A stretch of 43,105 nt of DNA from contig CAZUAH010000052.1 of NCBI GenBank assembly GCA_964617665.1, positions 1-43,105 of the forward strand, read 5' to 3'. Of the stretch, positions 22,201 to 26,947 are shown piece after piece (positions within the stretch are counted from its first letter, which is position 1; each line of letters opens with the position of its first letter). The notes below the pieces were generated by a model. It worked only from the letters and a program-made list of their open reading frames with translations, was not told where the DNA came from and did not search any database. The position numbers and the translations under genes were made by a program. The stretch comes from JADHUC01 sp964617665 (lineage in GTDB: Bacteria; Planctomycetota; Planctomycetia; Pirellulales; Pirellulaceae).

Positions 22201-25055
22201 GCGTCATCCACGTACTTGAACGGAGACGTGATGTTGCCATTGCCGCCTGGCAACGCCATCTTGTCGACGATGATCGGCGTCGCGTCGACGCGGAACCAAT
22301 AGTTGAACACGCCGCCGGGTACCCCGTCACCGTCGCCATCCAATGCGGTCGCCCGCGATATGGCGTTTGCCTCGTCATTCAGCGAATTGTCAAGGTCAAG
22401 AATGCTGTTGTCTGCATCCGGCCTGAACGTAAGACGCAGGTCATATTCCCCTTCCGTCAATCCACCATAGCCGGAGTCTTCAATCACCGGGTCGTAGTCG
22501 TCGTTGCCGGTCGACGATACACCCACATAAAAGACGCCTGGCTCCAGATCGAGTTCTAGGTACGAATCGTCGCTGAAGTAGTCGTCGTTCCTGGCCATCA
22601 ACTCGCGCTGACCGTCCTGTTCTCGGTAAAGCGTGATCACCGAATCCAGCAAGCTCGTATCTGTCCGCCGTTCGGCGACGGTCGTGGCCGTGAACCGGCC
22701 GGTTTCAGTCACCTCGAACTTGTACAGATCAATGTCGCTTCCTTCCGGACGATACAGGTGTTGCCCGTGGACGATGTCATAGTCCCCAGGATAGATCGGC
22801 TCGGGTGTTACCCCGAAATCCAGCGTCGTTTCTTCGCTGGTGGTTGTCGACGAGGGCAAATCGTACGAGGATCCGAGACCCAGGAGACCGCTTATTCCCT
22901 GAAGTGCTTCTTCGAACCAGCTTACCTGTGCGGGATCATCCGCTCGGCCGAAACCGTCGTACCAATTCTCCGCATTGTCCATCACAAGCAGCAAATCGTT
23001 GTCAAGCACTCCGACATGTTGAGCCGAGACGAGGCCATCGCCTCCTCCCGTGGCAATACCCGGTATGGCCGCCCGCATGTCCCCGGTGGCTATGGTGTAA
23101 CCCTGCGTTTCGGTCTCGACGAATTGCACTCCCAACCGGTTGCCGTAAATCTCGAAGATCTCGCGCGTTCGTTGTTTCTGCTCTTCGGTGATCAGATTCG
23201 TCAAAACGTTGCCGTCTGGATCAACGCCGTAGTCTTCGCGGAAGTTGTAGAACAACGTGGATAGACCGTTCGCTGGATCGGCGACGCTGTACAAGTGGGA
23301 CTCCACAGCAAACCCATCCGTGCTGCGCTGTTCAAGATCGCGGTGTCCTGGCTCGTCGTTCGAACCGGGCATCGCCAGTTGGTGTACCTGAGGATCGATC
23401 ACCGACGATACTATCTGACTGCCCGAAAGGCCGTTCAAATCATGGGCCGTCCCAAAACTCGATCCGACCTCCGCGTCGCTCAAATCCACCTGGATCGGCG
23501 TCATCGGGTTGCCACCCGAGGCCAATTCTTCATCGGTGCCGATGCGCAGACGAAACGTCCCGGAACCGCTCCCCAGTTGGTGCAACGGCGCCCTGAACGT
23601 CAACATCGCACGATCGCTGCTCGGAAAGTACTGAACTGCGATCGGATGGTAGATCTCGTCGTCGCTGCTCTCGACGGTGTCGTCCGTGAACACCAACTGG
23701 TAGAAGCCCGGGTCGGTGGCAGAGATAGGATCAAGGTCGTCGTCGTTGAAGTAAACTTCAATCTGGCTGGACGATTGGGACAGTCCCCCCGAACCAGTGC
23801 GGACCACGGGTTGGGGTACAACCCCCAATACCTGCGCGCCCAAGTCCAATTCGAACGGCAGCGATAAGTCTTCGCCGTTATCTTCACCGTCGTCTGTGTT
23901 ATCGCCAAGCGCAAACCCCTGATCGTTGCGCAGTGGGGTAGTTCCGACCCCAACGATGTCGATCCGGTAGAGATCGTCTGGTGGCGTCTCCGCAAAACGG
24001 AAGATTGCTTCTCTGTCCGAATCGCCAAGCCCGAGATAACCGGGTGTGACCGAGACGTCGTTTGCGCCATCAAGCGTCAGAGGCGAATATGTGATTGCTG
24101 GTGTCGCAATGTCTCTATCCGGATCGCCCACCGAAGTCGACGCGAGTGCCAAAGCTCGCGCTTCCGGATTGGCGTTGAAAGCCGTGACCAACTGATCTGC
24201 CGTAGTCTCATTTCCTAGATTCGAGTTCAAATCAATAAGGATGTTTCGCTCGTCGATGACGTCGATCACCGGGTCACTGGCCCCGCCATGGTCGCTCTTC
24301 GTGAACGCGATGCTGATCCCATTCGCCGCTGGACCGCCTTGTACCGCAACAAAGTTGACTTCCAGGTTCGTGCCCGTGTTGAAGTTCGACGTAGCCGACG
24401 CCACGTTCGCACCGCCAACATCGACTGGCGAGTAGATTATCACCGGCGCTGCGATGTCGGTGTTGCCCGGGCCCGCTACCACGATCGCTTCGATCAATTC
24501 ACCCCCTTCAAGGTGATTGTTCAACGCGTTCACCAGGGTGGTGGCTGTCGTCCGGTTGTTTTGATTCGAATTCAACTCGACGAAGATGGTCCTGCCCTGG
24601 ACTGTGATCGCAGGAGCTCCCGGACCACCGCGGTCCGATTTGCTGAACTCCAAAGAGATTTCGTTTCCGAGCGGGCCTTCTGTCCTCGCTCGAAACTCGA
24701 CCACCACCGCGCCGCCAGTGTTGAAATCGGTACGGCCTGAAGCGACGTCGAATTCGCCATCAAGTCCAGCTCGCGTAACCATCACCGATTCCAGAGTCGT
24801 GGCATCGATGACTTGGCCTTCGTTGAACTGAAACGTCAAATCGCGCGGTGCGATGTTACGGATGTCGTCGTCCTGCAGCAGAGCGCCGTCATTTGGCTGG
24901 ACGCCAATGACCTGCGGACCTATGGCCAGCAGCCGGCGTTCCTCCAACGTTTCGACCAGCATGTGGCGACCTGTGCGACGGCGCCTCAGCTGTTCGCGTC
25001 TCTTTCGGTTCTTCCTGAATCGTGACGGCGACTTTCGGGAACGACCAGTGGCCAT
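7263..25055 (-). CDS. giant 5930-residue multidomain surface protein (LEPR-XLL, PPC, beta-helix, VWA, GEVEDY, dockerin)
   Basis: One uninterrupted frame of 17,793 bases. It starts with an Arg/Lys-rich 31-residue stretch and the box LEERRLLA (37-44), with no hydrophobic signal peptide. In order I read: tandem 110-residue repeats (109-328); a metzincin-like but degenerate region (603-740); a PPC-like domain (774-873); a long right-handed beta-helix region (about 1020-1780); PPC-like (2069-2219); a propeller-like stretch (about 2760-3510); a jelly-roll/MAM-like domain (3543-3692); PPC (3827-3975, 4341-4504); a second beta-helix split by a VWA domain (4641-4826); repeated FEFD modules (5150-5516); a GEVEDY domain (5554-5717); a dockerin pair (5723-5790); and a tail ending DSFFADLGV. 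GAGG at the start (CGAGGTTGGTATG) is a fair Shine-Dalgarno. It is probably an adhesin or cell-surface structural protein; its partners are unknown. Domain borders are approximate, taken from reading motifs. Confidence 0.92.
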   Translation of the reverse strand: MATGRSRKSPSRFRKNRKRREQLRRRRTGRHMLVETLEERRLLAIGPQVIGVQPNDGALLQDDDIRNIAPRDLTFQFNEGQVIDATTLESVMVTRAGLDGEFDVASGRTDFNTGGAVVVEFRARTEGPLGNEISLEFSKSDRGGPGAPAITVQGRTIFVELNSNQNNRTTATTLVNALNNHLEGGELIEAIVVAGPGNTDIAAPVIIYSPVDVGGANVASATSNFNTGTNLEVNFVAVQGGPAANGISIAFTKSDHGGASDPVIDVIDERNILIDLNSNLGNETTADQLVTAFNANPEARALALASTSVGDPDRDIATPAITYSPLTLDGANDVSVTPGYLGLGDSDREAIFRFAETPPDDLYRIDIVGVGTTPLRNDQGFALGDNTDDGEDNGEDLSLPFELDLGAQVLGVVPQPVVRTGSGGLSQSSSQIEVYFNDDDLDPISATDPGFYQLVFTDDTVESSDDEIYHPIAVQYFPSSDRAMLTFRAPLHQLGSGSGTFRLRIGTDEELASGGNPMTPIQVDLSDAEVGSSFGTAHDLNGLSGSQIVSSVIDPQVHQLAMPGSNDEPGHRDLEQRSTDGFAVESHLYSVADPANGLSTLFYNFREDYGVDPDGNVLTNLITEEQKQRTREIFEIYGNRLGVQFVETETQGYTIATGDMRAAIPGIATGGGDGLVSAQHVGVLDNDLLLVMDNAENWYDGFGRADDPAQVSWFEEALQGISGLLGLGSSYDLPSSTTTSEETTLDFGVTPEPIYPGDYDIVHGQHLYRPEGSDIDLYKFEVTETGRFTATTVAERRTDTSLLDSVITLYREQDGQRELMARNDDYFSDDSYLELDLEPGVFYVGVSSTGNDDYDPVIEDSGYGGLTEGEYDLRLTFRPDADNSILDLDNSLNDEANAISRATALDGDGDGVPGGVFNYWFRVDATPIIVDKMALPGGNGNITSPFKYVDDALAVARAGDVVRIVGNGGGDGELAPPEDAQPYEIGFDLLGRPLADGVTMEVPEDVAVVIDRGAVFKLHRARIGVGSSSPSIDRSAGSLQVLGTPRLLDIGGNVLEDADGNVIPGAVYFTSLNDESLGGDSNPSLDTTPLAGEWGGLSFRADLDRAAGRFDYEHEGIFLNYVNQADMRYGGGSVFVEGVPRAIAPVHTTDVRPTVTFNSITHSADAAISANPDSFEETIFQSPQYQTVLFTPDYARVGPDVHGNRLLDNSINGLFVRQRTPAGGELEKVTVAARWDDNDIVHVLAETLEIQGSPGGPIQYIEGPDASLVSLQTQAGGTVPAMQHYYRIAFVDADGNETPASDRTTGVLVDVTDPETEETESVLLSDLPVAPAPYVGRNIYRTTDKSLRQYVLVAELNATDRTYLDDGTVLGGLLDGSTLELNARLHGRLAIDPGTIVKLNGAGIETAFGSQLIAEGQDGSEVVFTALLDNRYGASGTFETSDQGSLAPGSWSGIYVGPASSASIDHAVLAYGGGVSEVDGNFAAFNVVEIQQGEARIANSVIENNADGLGGQASPNRGGHGSNADAVIFVRGAQPIIVDNVLRNNSGTAISINLNSLNHELVTDYGRSTGMVSAAKHIVDNQGPLVRENRLVNNDINGMQVRGGTLTTEGVWDDTDIAHVVLNETIYVTEFHTYGGLRLASSGNESLVVKLDGDNAGFTATGRPLDITDRAGGVLQIIGQPGFPVVLTSLRDDAAAAGFQPDGSPQSDTNNDGDPLSTDPGGALATVPDVPNGTLIDNNVPVDSVGHFEAQPADGGSIGIQIGGGMSGVTARGNAQLFTNQDFVFDFTNYVDPGGDGGALMLGGAGTTVTSPAILVGPDEVVSQGTFPAGNNTINWEARTFFLDGVPTLYNQITFSSAQAFGDIQFINYLDEDIVAVDDDLLYLAGTPGQPDFEAFTLDSPERVGFSHGGIYQAGVSLVNATYDGWAADQYADLQTDIEGPGTTYSIPGNIDTVALPPLTDPTLGQVYGAADVTTAFAWTLDPNATEATVTTFLNLVPRDPGGALSFAGDWGSVRLEGAAHDRNVDVATEQETGSIQVTGTNESPGTAQYLGFLAPDEKAGDDNRRLGFEVHGSLNRPGDVDVYSFDADVGTEMWLDIDRTTYSLDTVVELVDSNGSTLALSNNSAEEAADPGLLVRDTSVIEADELNPLSKSPFDSRDLWSTNPRDAGMRVVLPGPEGTTNTYHVRVRSGSGDLSDIEGGLTSGVYQLQIRLREADEIPGSTVQMADIRYGTNGIVLDGQPAHSPLTGEAAEALDAYRNDVNDVLDVVAGTGYDDLGNLLNTDRGTLGVAGSLESFEGQTITFANPPTVGNFVLSFAGATTGNISFDADAATIQAALEVLTTIGPGNVLVTGPVGGPFEVAFRGVFANQDVPQMTEGPGNPAIDEMPAVTTTIDGETVDVDWYRFEVRYDAIRGEDTLDPRHAAVVFDVDYADGFARANTNLWVFDDQGQMVLVGRDSNVAEDRPIGGNSATEDLSRGSAGVLDPFIGTVELPATGFAPGVYYVAVSSNAMVPDEMQQFLTPTAANPFLRLEPINSVDRIAEQHFGSQGPTTANTPEVPILFGASDRVTLLPKDGNDVQDGETFTITNDLGNSVTYEFDSDGTVADGNVAVEYDYRSSSFAIGTAIGEAITENPPASPEPIDPLDPDPPIPTVDGPIITSELTVDVGPAGEVTLTESVQRHALLNEVTTTDFLTNEVIVNPLVRTTSHSTDPLVRQHAAAGGTETSLYVSRPAAVPYDLGDVTLFVSQHGLLPDGTLILDRTELVSVDAFTGQQETRIGAFGASVGDIALHPGGLVPSIAGGNDGGIFGYSIPDDPTQWTDANVGHYWQVNPGLDTPGALGFDVGDDDIETYIIDVANPGKAIQANGKNGVGVRFNAMTFSNQENSLNVRGFAIGDRGDTYVDPDTGQVTSLALGVSNPANILFEFDPETGIPVSGTRTGLGVLAGGGTNYQDRGALDTSTDAFPIGGSNTTITGVEATELVTDLLGNTSTQFNIEDGDFFEVDEDGDGNADVAFEFDSGWEFYFDIDTTNPTDPNVLRDRDRFTVDGVQFEFDTGTVIVVNAANGSQLNEGGLIQITDNATNPVTITFEFDSDSTLINPNATAIPFTTTDNRQAIITNIINAIDGVPSYGVNAEQLTGTNRITLLGESPVTAATVAAAGVVGDGEPDVAVSTAIAVPVEETFTVDDIGQAIMGAVNQTPGFGFEAGAVGNRLNFVGAVTYSFAGVTHPIFGTVNVGTGFATGQPGTTIPLSFPVPFSASDNAADIAARVNAAMPLGNFDTTQTGATVLLEPDIPQPAFVCTSLGTPPLIGASGIPDCPLLSGGVGPGGSITGMAFVGDQLYAVTNTGGLFRIANGLTGDAFALSSPFNVPDYIDGSRELLQVVNEVTQTTTDPLTGEETEVETTEPIRFAGLVAGPQNTEDGLYENLLFGLDNTGRVFAFDTYGRPQGVFAQGASYVDTGLEFANGLAFGNLDDNLWHATLNRNTDLGHGVLQSLDGSRGTEVDALNASLYFGYEGPLVQSEFGIGNFAPATQTVPVPTYDFPGGAHGSVVSNTFSLEGYAGADRPTLYFNYFLDTEQAENTYDTTLVDPFERMLDSFRVYISGDDGRWKLLTTNNSTLDVFNETYLDEFDPFLVTDPITGEVVSEQPFDRAETFDSTQTWRQARVDLAPYAGQDNLRLRFDFATAGGMSTGGRDVTVDLNTAGNELRAIAGAELRDGQMFTLTDLRTNPDTEEDERVVVAAFEFDLGPTLVVPTGAAIVEGAVFDIDGRVYEFDSDGTVAATSNIPHVPVPYDGTETAAELAASIGQVIVDNAPPPTEIIGDLTELEPNDTLANAFDSDLDGTTQVFRSTGIIRDNLTLTDVTLDVDMVEFHLDAGDSVTLETDTSRLATTLDTFLRLFDANGNELAANDDVDPDSPFSRDSRIDFTASARGTYYVGISSRHNADYKPDVPGSGGASGGAATIGFYEFTISVTDPTGPQQVGNRLNLPNATSVTASGPAGSFVDSFVEGQGGVAQSLPNPFDASLPPVPVYSIGVDAGMSNLRVADAIQTSLADHLAGGNVESIKTRHEVVQVVNYGIGDAGPLGLSGPSDPNTAIEGSGLFGDGFGGFDMSASVDGQTGVGFPGALRMQDNQQEGVYIDDIIIGFSSRGETATGGQAQSTTFGVNTDQPAGEVDFGPYQLEIRQSSVYGLSDELPDETLRLYRGFDVNDRLADGVTLTVDGGHIFTDGQTFIVSDGEKSVTFEFDDATNAGGNGDGVAAENVAILFSPSDSDVVMARRVRDAINDAAEQQLLDLTAVSTDGVITGVDSTSNRIDLFGNAIVSIGLLGNGPTGNLPVEESNDTLQTAFDTGIVGGEREGFHASGIIGDNGNLDEFGADVDLFRVELNADELITIDIDASELVSPLDSVVRVFDSTGAPVMITDDQGNQQPVESDDDIAPGESVAVQNSLGSNSDSFIAFTAPADGVYYIGVSGYDNNEYDPTLEPSADVNRRPATPGHYEIDIQRPSESLGFAVTEHEATGDSNLSRDQGQIIIDSNRIEGTGGYGIVVNGGTAPELPALRNLSQVNNAGLAPGVTISNNVIVDSGGGGIEFSGDPGGPLTQPAAVPFGRIVNNTIVQREFTVSSTTTTTTVSGGLADIIFLMDTSGTMTSMTTFMRNSISRIDTALVAGNITANYGLVTFPAGNPGSAPRQVLDLTDFATFIAPGGPFMTYPLVDATENGSQAVREALNDFDPTTTFTFTTGATPVVVIVTDEDDDSPAADATAALAALLGNNAIFYGIADPSTNIGPTYADFATQTGGGIFDIRQFATNPDPVFDQFIADLAGSVTTTTTVTTGARGGAGIAVRNAASPTILNNIISGWETGIDIDAASGDTVVGGTLYQNNRSDTTGTGLGAFPLVAYPNVPLFVDAENGNFYPREDSPIIDSSVDSLNDRFSMVQLRDPLGIPESPILAPNYDVLGQLRVDDPNVAPPPGLGESIFIDRGALERADFEGPTANMVSPLDNGVNDLDPSTSLVNLFRATLNEFSIQLVDGVGSLGGSGIADSTVIGSTVTVIQDSRVLIEGEDYAFDYNATNNVIRLTPLAGVWDQESNYVIRLSGEGSFVVHASGGAKTVDGDGFDVLDQFGNATTFEYDSGYILDIPQTLALQIPIEGGAAGGVSDGDTITVENTTTGATVTFELDSNGVVDPDNTAVTFNSTDTQGEIADSIAAELDNAGLNLNPTHAGGGLVHLGVEGDHTLDVTSSTIVAFGLSLGVADGESFTIDDGTKVVTFEFSEGAIGGSNVVTIPFAPNMNSEQLAENVAVAIDGANLGLNAVNLGDGRVQIGGSVNHLVDVSLANVTLTGEPGARLPWGLRIPTSAGAFTDLLLDGETFIVDNGAGISVTFELDDDGDWTPGNTAIPFSDTNTTWQLANTMASRIRNSGLGLFPVNFANGIVALGGDPNFTLDVTNTAMTEVGEAGRSGAVPISFTPDEDFTPEEMAQITARVVNDTNLPEITAEATENLVYISGASDVTGSIVTGFSGIRDIAGNPLRGNQITGDTQFTVFVGAGMDYGDAPEPYPTLRADEGARHEIVDGFSLGATVQVNADGQPSLNADGDVGDEDGVVFNPVTQELLVPNRKFDVRVSTSGIGTVVPFGVLDAWIDFNRDGDWTDSNEHIIANAILTTAVLTNGVFTFEDLVVPGNAVVGDSYARFRLSTSGNLDAFGETDAGEVEDYFVAIAANPWQNPDNRFEVNDDGNVSPVDVLTLINYINRFGAGDLDGTRPANQPYYDVNGDGAATTVDVLQLIGQINLLNQQGEGELGGSGTLVAAQAEGEASTHVGDVIAMPSVETMLPSLDSDDTATAIGRSQEVASAAETNTRSNLDDSQRAAGNALASRTAERRASTEPNHLADILGPDETWLDFVEDVDLAIQDADPHDSFFADLGV
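8508..9608 (-). repeat. C-terminal run of FEFD/FELD modules in the giant protein
   Basis: At least three consecutive modules of about 100-118 residues start near residues 5153, 5253 and 5371. Each has DGxxxxxxxG...VTFEF or VTFEL, then a run ending NTA(V/I)xF or NVVTIPF, a helix with an A-x-x-I/M-A pattern, and a closing strand such as GxVxLGGxxxxxLDVT. More scattered copies occur around residues 2600-3000, 3700-3800 and 4200-4300. They are likely beta-rich stalk modules. Confidence 0.65.
10578..11135 (-). other. VWA domain inserted in the second beta-helix of the giant protein
   Basis: Residues about 4641-4826 form a complete von Willebrand A domain. It opens ADIIFLMDTSGTM, with the MIDAS Asp at residue 4647, and contains VVVIVTDEDDD, which matches the second acidic strand. 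It is bounded by oligo-Thr linkers, STTTTTTVSGG before and VTTTTTVTTGARGG after. The flanking sequences, FGRIVNNTIV and AGIAVRNAASPTILNNIISG, read as consecutive beta-helix coils, so the domain seems to interrupt the helix. A metal-dependent ligand-binding role is likely. Confidence 0.65.
22836..23249 (-). other. degenerate metzincin-like domain in the giant protein
   Basis: Residues about 603-740 start FYNFREDYG and end in a segment where EALQGISGLLGLGSSYDLP (716-734) lines up with the metzincin helix pattern xHExGHLLGLGHSYDLP. At the positions of the three zinc histidines and the catalytic Glu there are Gln719, Gly723, Ser729 and Gly720, while the flanking LLGLG and YDLP are kept. A PPC-like domain (DIDLYKFEV...) follows directly, as in secreted proteases. 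I infer a pseudoprotease fold retained for structure or binding. The alignment was done by eye. Confidence 0.55.
24072..24731 (-). repeat. two tandem ~110-residue repeats near the giant protein's N-terminus
   Basis: Residues about 109-222 and 223-328 of the giant protein repeat the same pattern. Each begins FNTG, then a strand ending in VEF or VNF, then GxxISxxFxKSDxGG, then a block of LNSNxxNxTTA, and closes with DIAxPxIxYSP and DGAN or GGAN. They are protein-level repeats; the DNA has diverged enough that recent duplication is unlikely. They look like beta-rich extracellular modules. Confidence 0.7.
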
Positions 25056-25572
25056 ACCAACCTCGTGCTTCTATCGCAAGTTTGACTGTTTCTCGGGGCG
25101 AATCATGACTATCCCGCGAAGACTGCGCGCAGACAATATGCGCACCCTCCAAGCAGGGACAAGAACACACTCGTCCATTACGTCAAATCGGGGACCCACA
25201 ATGTCAACATGAGCGATCTAGGAAAGATACGCAGATATACGTCACCTTAGTCGGATTATAGTTGCCTGTAGGGGTTATGCAAAAAGGTAACTCCTGTCTC
25301 ACAAAACACCTTCCGCGCAGGGAATATGGTAACCCACTGGGATTTGACGAGACATCGCGGTGCGAAGTTCCATATTATTGTCTCCCCAGATTCGCCAATC
25401 GGCTTCACCTGACACCCCCTCCGATAGGCGGATTAACTCAAGTGTTATCCCACCTCAATTAACCAATATTGGCCGCCATTCACAACCACCGCGCACTTTC
25501 GCCAGTCGGCGGATTGATCTAGAATCCGAAGGATGCCCCTTTGGGCGGTTATCCCGTTGATGCGGAAGAAAC
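25056..25572. other. 517-bp divergent intergenic region (giant gene / moeA)
   Basis: This gap separates the giant surface-protein gene (-) from moeA (+). Besides the candidate minus-strand promoter at 25255-25282, there is a TAGAAT (25520-25525), about 48 bp upstream of the moeA GTG, that could be a -10. Its -35 (TTCGCC, 16-bp spacing) is poor. Short ORFs here have no start signals or recognisable content. No RNA gene was recognised. Confidence 0.5.
25255..25282 (-). promoter_or_regulatory. candidate promoter for the giant surface-protein gene
   Basis: On the minus strand a perfect TATAAT (25255-25260) lies 16 bp downstream of TTGCAT (25277-25282). Transcription from here would give a leader of about 190 nt before the giant gene's ATG at 25055. 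It is a pattern match only. Confidence 0.35.
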
Positions 25573-26823
25573 GTGGCGAGAATGACCGAACCGGGAAAAG
25601 AACCACCTGATGTAAGAATGTCAGGATTCCCCAAGAGAACCTCTCCTCCCGAAGTTCTCGCTTGGCTTGACGACCAATTGGTGTGCCTTCCCCCCGAACG
25701 CGCTCCGCTTCTTGACTTGGCTGGCCGCGTGTTGGCCGCGGATATCACGAGCGAATTCGATGTGCCAGGATTTAAGCGCGCCATGATGGATGGGTTCGCT
25801 CTCCGAGCTTCCGACACTCAGGGCGCGTCCAGCTACAATCGCATACCGCTACAAATAGCGGGCGAAATCTTCCCTGGGCAAGAGTTCGATGGGACTGTCG
25901 AGCAGGGCCAAGCGGTCCGGATCATGACCGGGGCTCCAATACCCGCTGGCGCGGAGGCCGTGTTGCCTGCGGAGAAAACCGAAGTAGAAAACGACAAACT
26001 GTACGCGTTGGGCGAGGTTGCACCGGATCAACACATTGGGCGCATCGGTGAAGACATCTCCAAGCAGACACAGGTACTTCCACACGGACGCGTCATTAGA
26101 CCGCAAGATTTGGGAGTTCTGTCGTCTATTGGCGTTGCCGAGGCGCCCGTTGTCCGTCGCCCCCAGGTTCGGATCATCGTTACGGGCAACGAGTTGTTGG
26201 CGCCGGGTTCCAAACCATCGGGCTGTCGAATCGTGGATGCAAACAGCCCCATGCTGGCTGCACTGATTCGCAGGGATGGTGGAGTGCCGATCAACCCAGG
26301 AATCGTGAACGACGATCCCGTGACGATTCTATCGGCTATGCGCGAAAGCGCCGATGTCGTGCTGGTCTCGGGTGGTTCGAGCGTCGGACAGGAGGACTAC
26401 GCACCGCGGTTGATTGCCGAGCATGGTGAACTGGCCATTCATGGTATCGCGATGCGACCCAGTAGCCCGGCGGGCATTGGGCGGTTGGCCAAGCGGCTCG
26501 TTTTTTTGCTACCTGGCAACCCAGTTTCCTGTCTCTGCGCCTACGATTTTTTCGCAGGGCGGGCAATCCGTGTACTGGGGGGCCGCAGCGCCGATTGGCC
26601 ATATCGCAAGATCGTACGACGATTACGCCGCAAGTTGGTTTCCGCAGTGGGGCGAGTCGATTACGCCCGGGTCAAGCTTGTTGGAGACGAGGTCGAACCG
26701 CTCGCAACCGGTGGAGCGTCAGTCTTAAGTTCAACCACCCGAGCCGACGGCTTCGTGGTCGTCCCCGGCGATAGCGAAGGGTATCCAGCCGACTCCGAGG
26801 TTGCGGTCTGGCTGTATGACTGA
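25573..26823 (+). CDS. moeA: molybdopterin molybdenumtransferase MoeA
   Basis: This 416-residue protein inserts molybdate into adenylylated molybdopterin in the last step of molybdenum cofactor synthesis. Typical MoeA blocks appear in order: MMDGFALR near residue 72; GAPIPAGAEAVLPAEKT near 120; the MoCF-type nucleotide domain from about 190, with TGNELL and SGGSSVGQEDY near 265; LLPGNPVSCL near 312; and the C-terminal barrel domain from about 340 to the end. Length is normal (about 400-420). The GTG at 25573 has GGAAG 4 bases upstream; the ATG at 25582 (three codons later) is possible. No other Moco gene is next to it, and neither neighbour suggests an operon. Confidence 0.93.
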   Translation: MARMTEPGKEPPDVRMSGFPKRTSPPEVLAWLDDQLVCLPPERAPLLDLAGRVLAADITSEFDVPGFKRAMMDGFALRASDTQGASSYNRIPLQIAGEIFPGQEFDGTVEQGQAVRIMTGAPIPAGAEAVLPAEKTEVENDKLYALGEVAPDQHIGRIGEDISKQTQVLPHGRVIRPQDLGVLSSIGVAEAPVVRRPQVRIIVTGNELLAPGSKPSGCRIVDANSPMLAALIRRDGGVPINPGIVNDDPVTILSAMRESADVVLVSGGSSVGQEDYAPRLIAEHGELAIHGIAMRPSSPAGIGRLAKRLVFLLPGNPVSCLCAYDFFAGRAIRVLGGRSADWPYRKIVRRLRRKLVSAVGRVDYARVKLVGDEVEPLATGGASVLSSTTRADGFVVVPGDSEGYPADSEVAVWLYD

Positions 26824-26947
26824 TCCCGCCCGGTTTTGTCCGCCTCACCGCCAAAAACCTCAATTGACCTGTAAAGACGCCTCGTCTAACCTCCCGCGCT
26901 GAGAATCTGGGCAGGTTCACTGGCTCATCAGACCAACCGCGCCGCGA

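Noticed and set aside
25262..25560. Two 66-residue plus-strand frames upstream of moeA
   Set aside because: No ribosome-binding site, no recognisable content, and they overlap each other in different frames.
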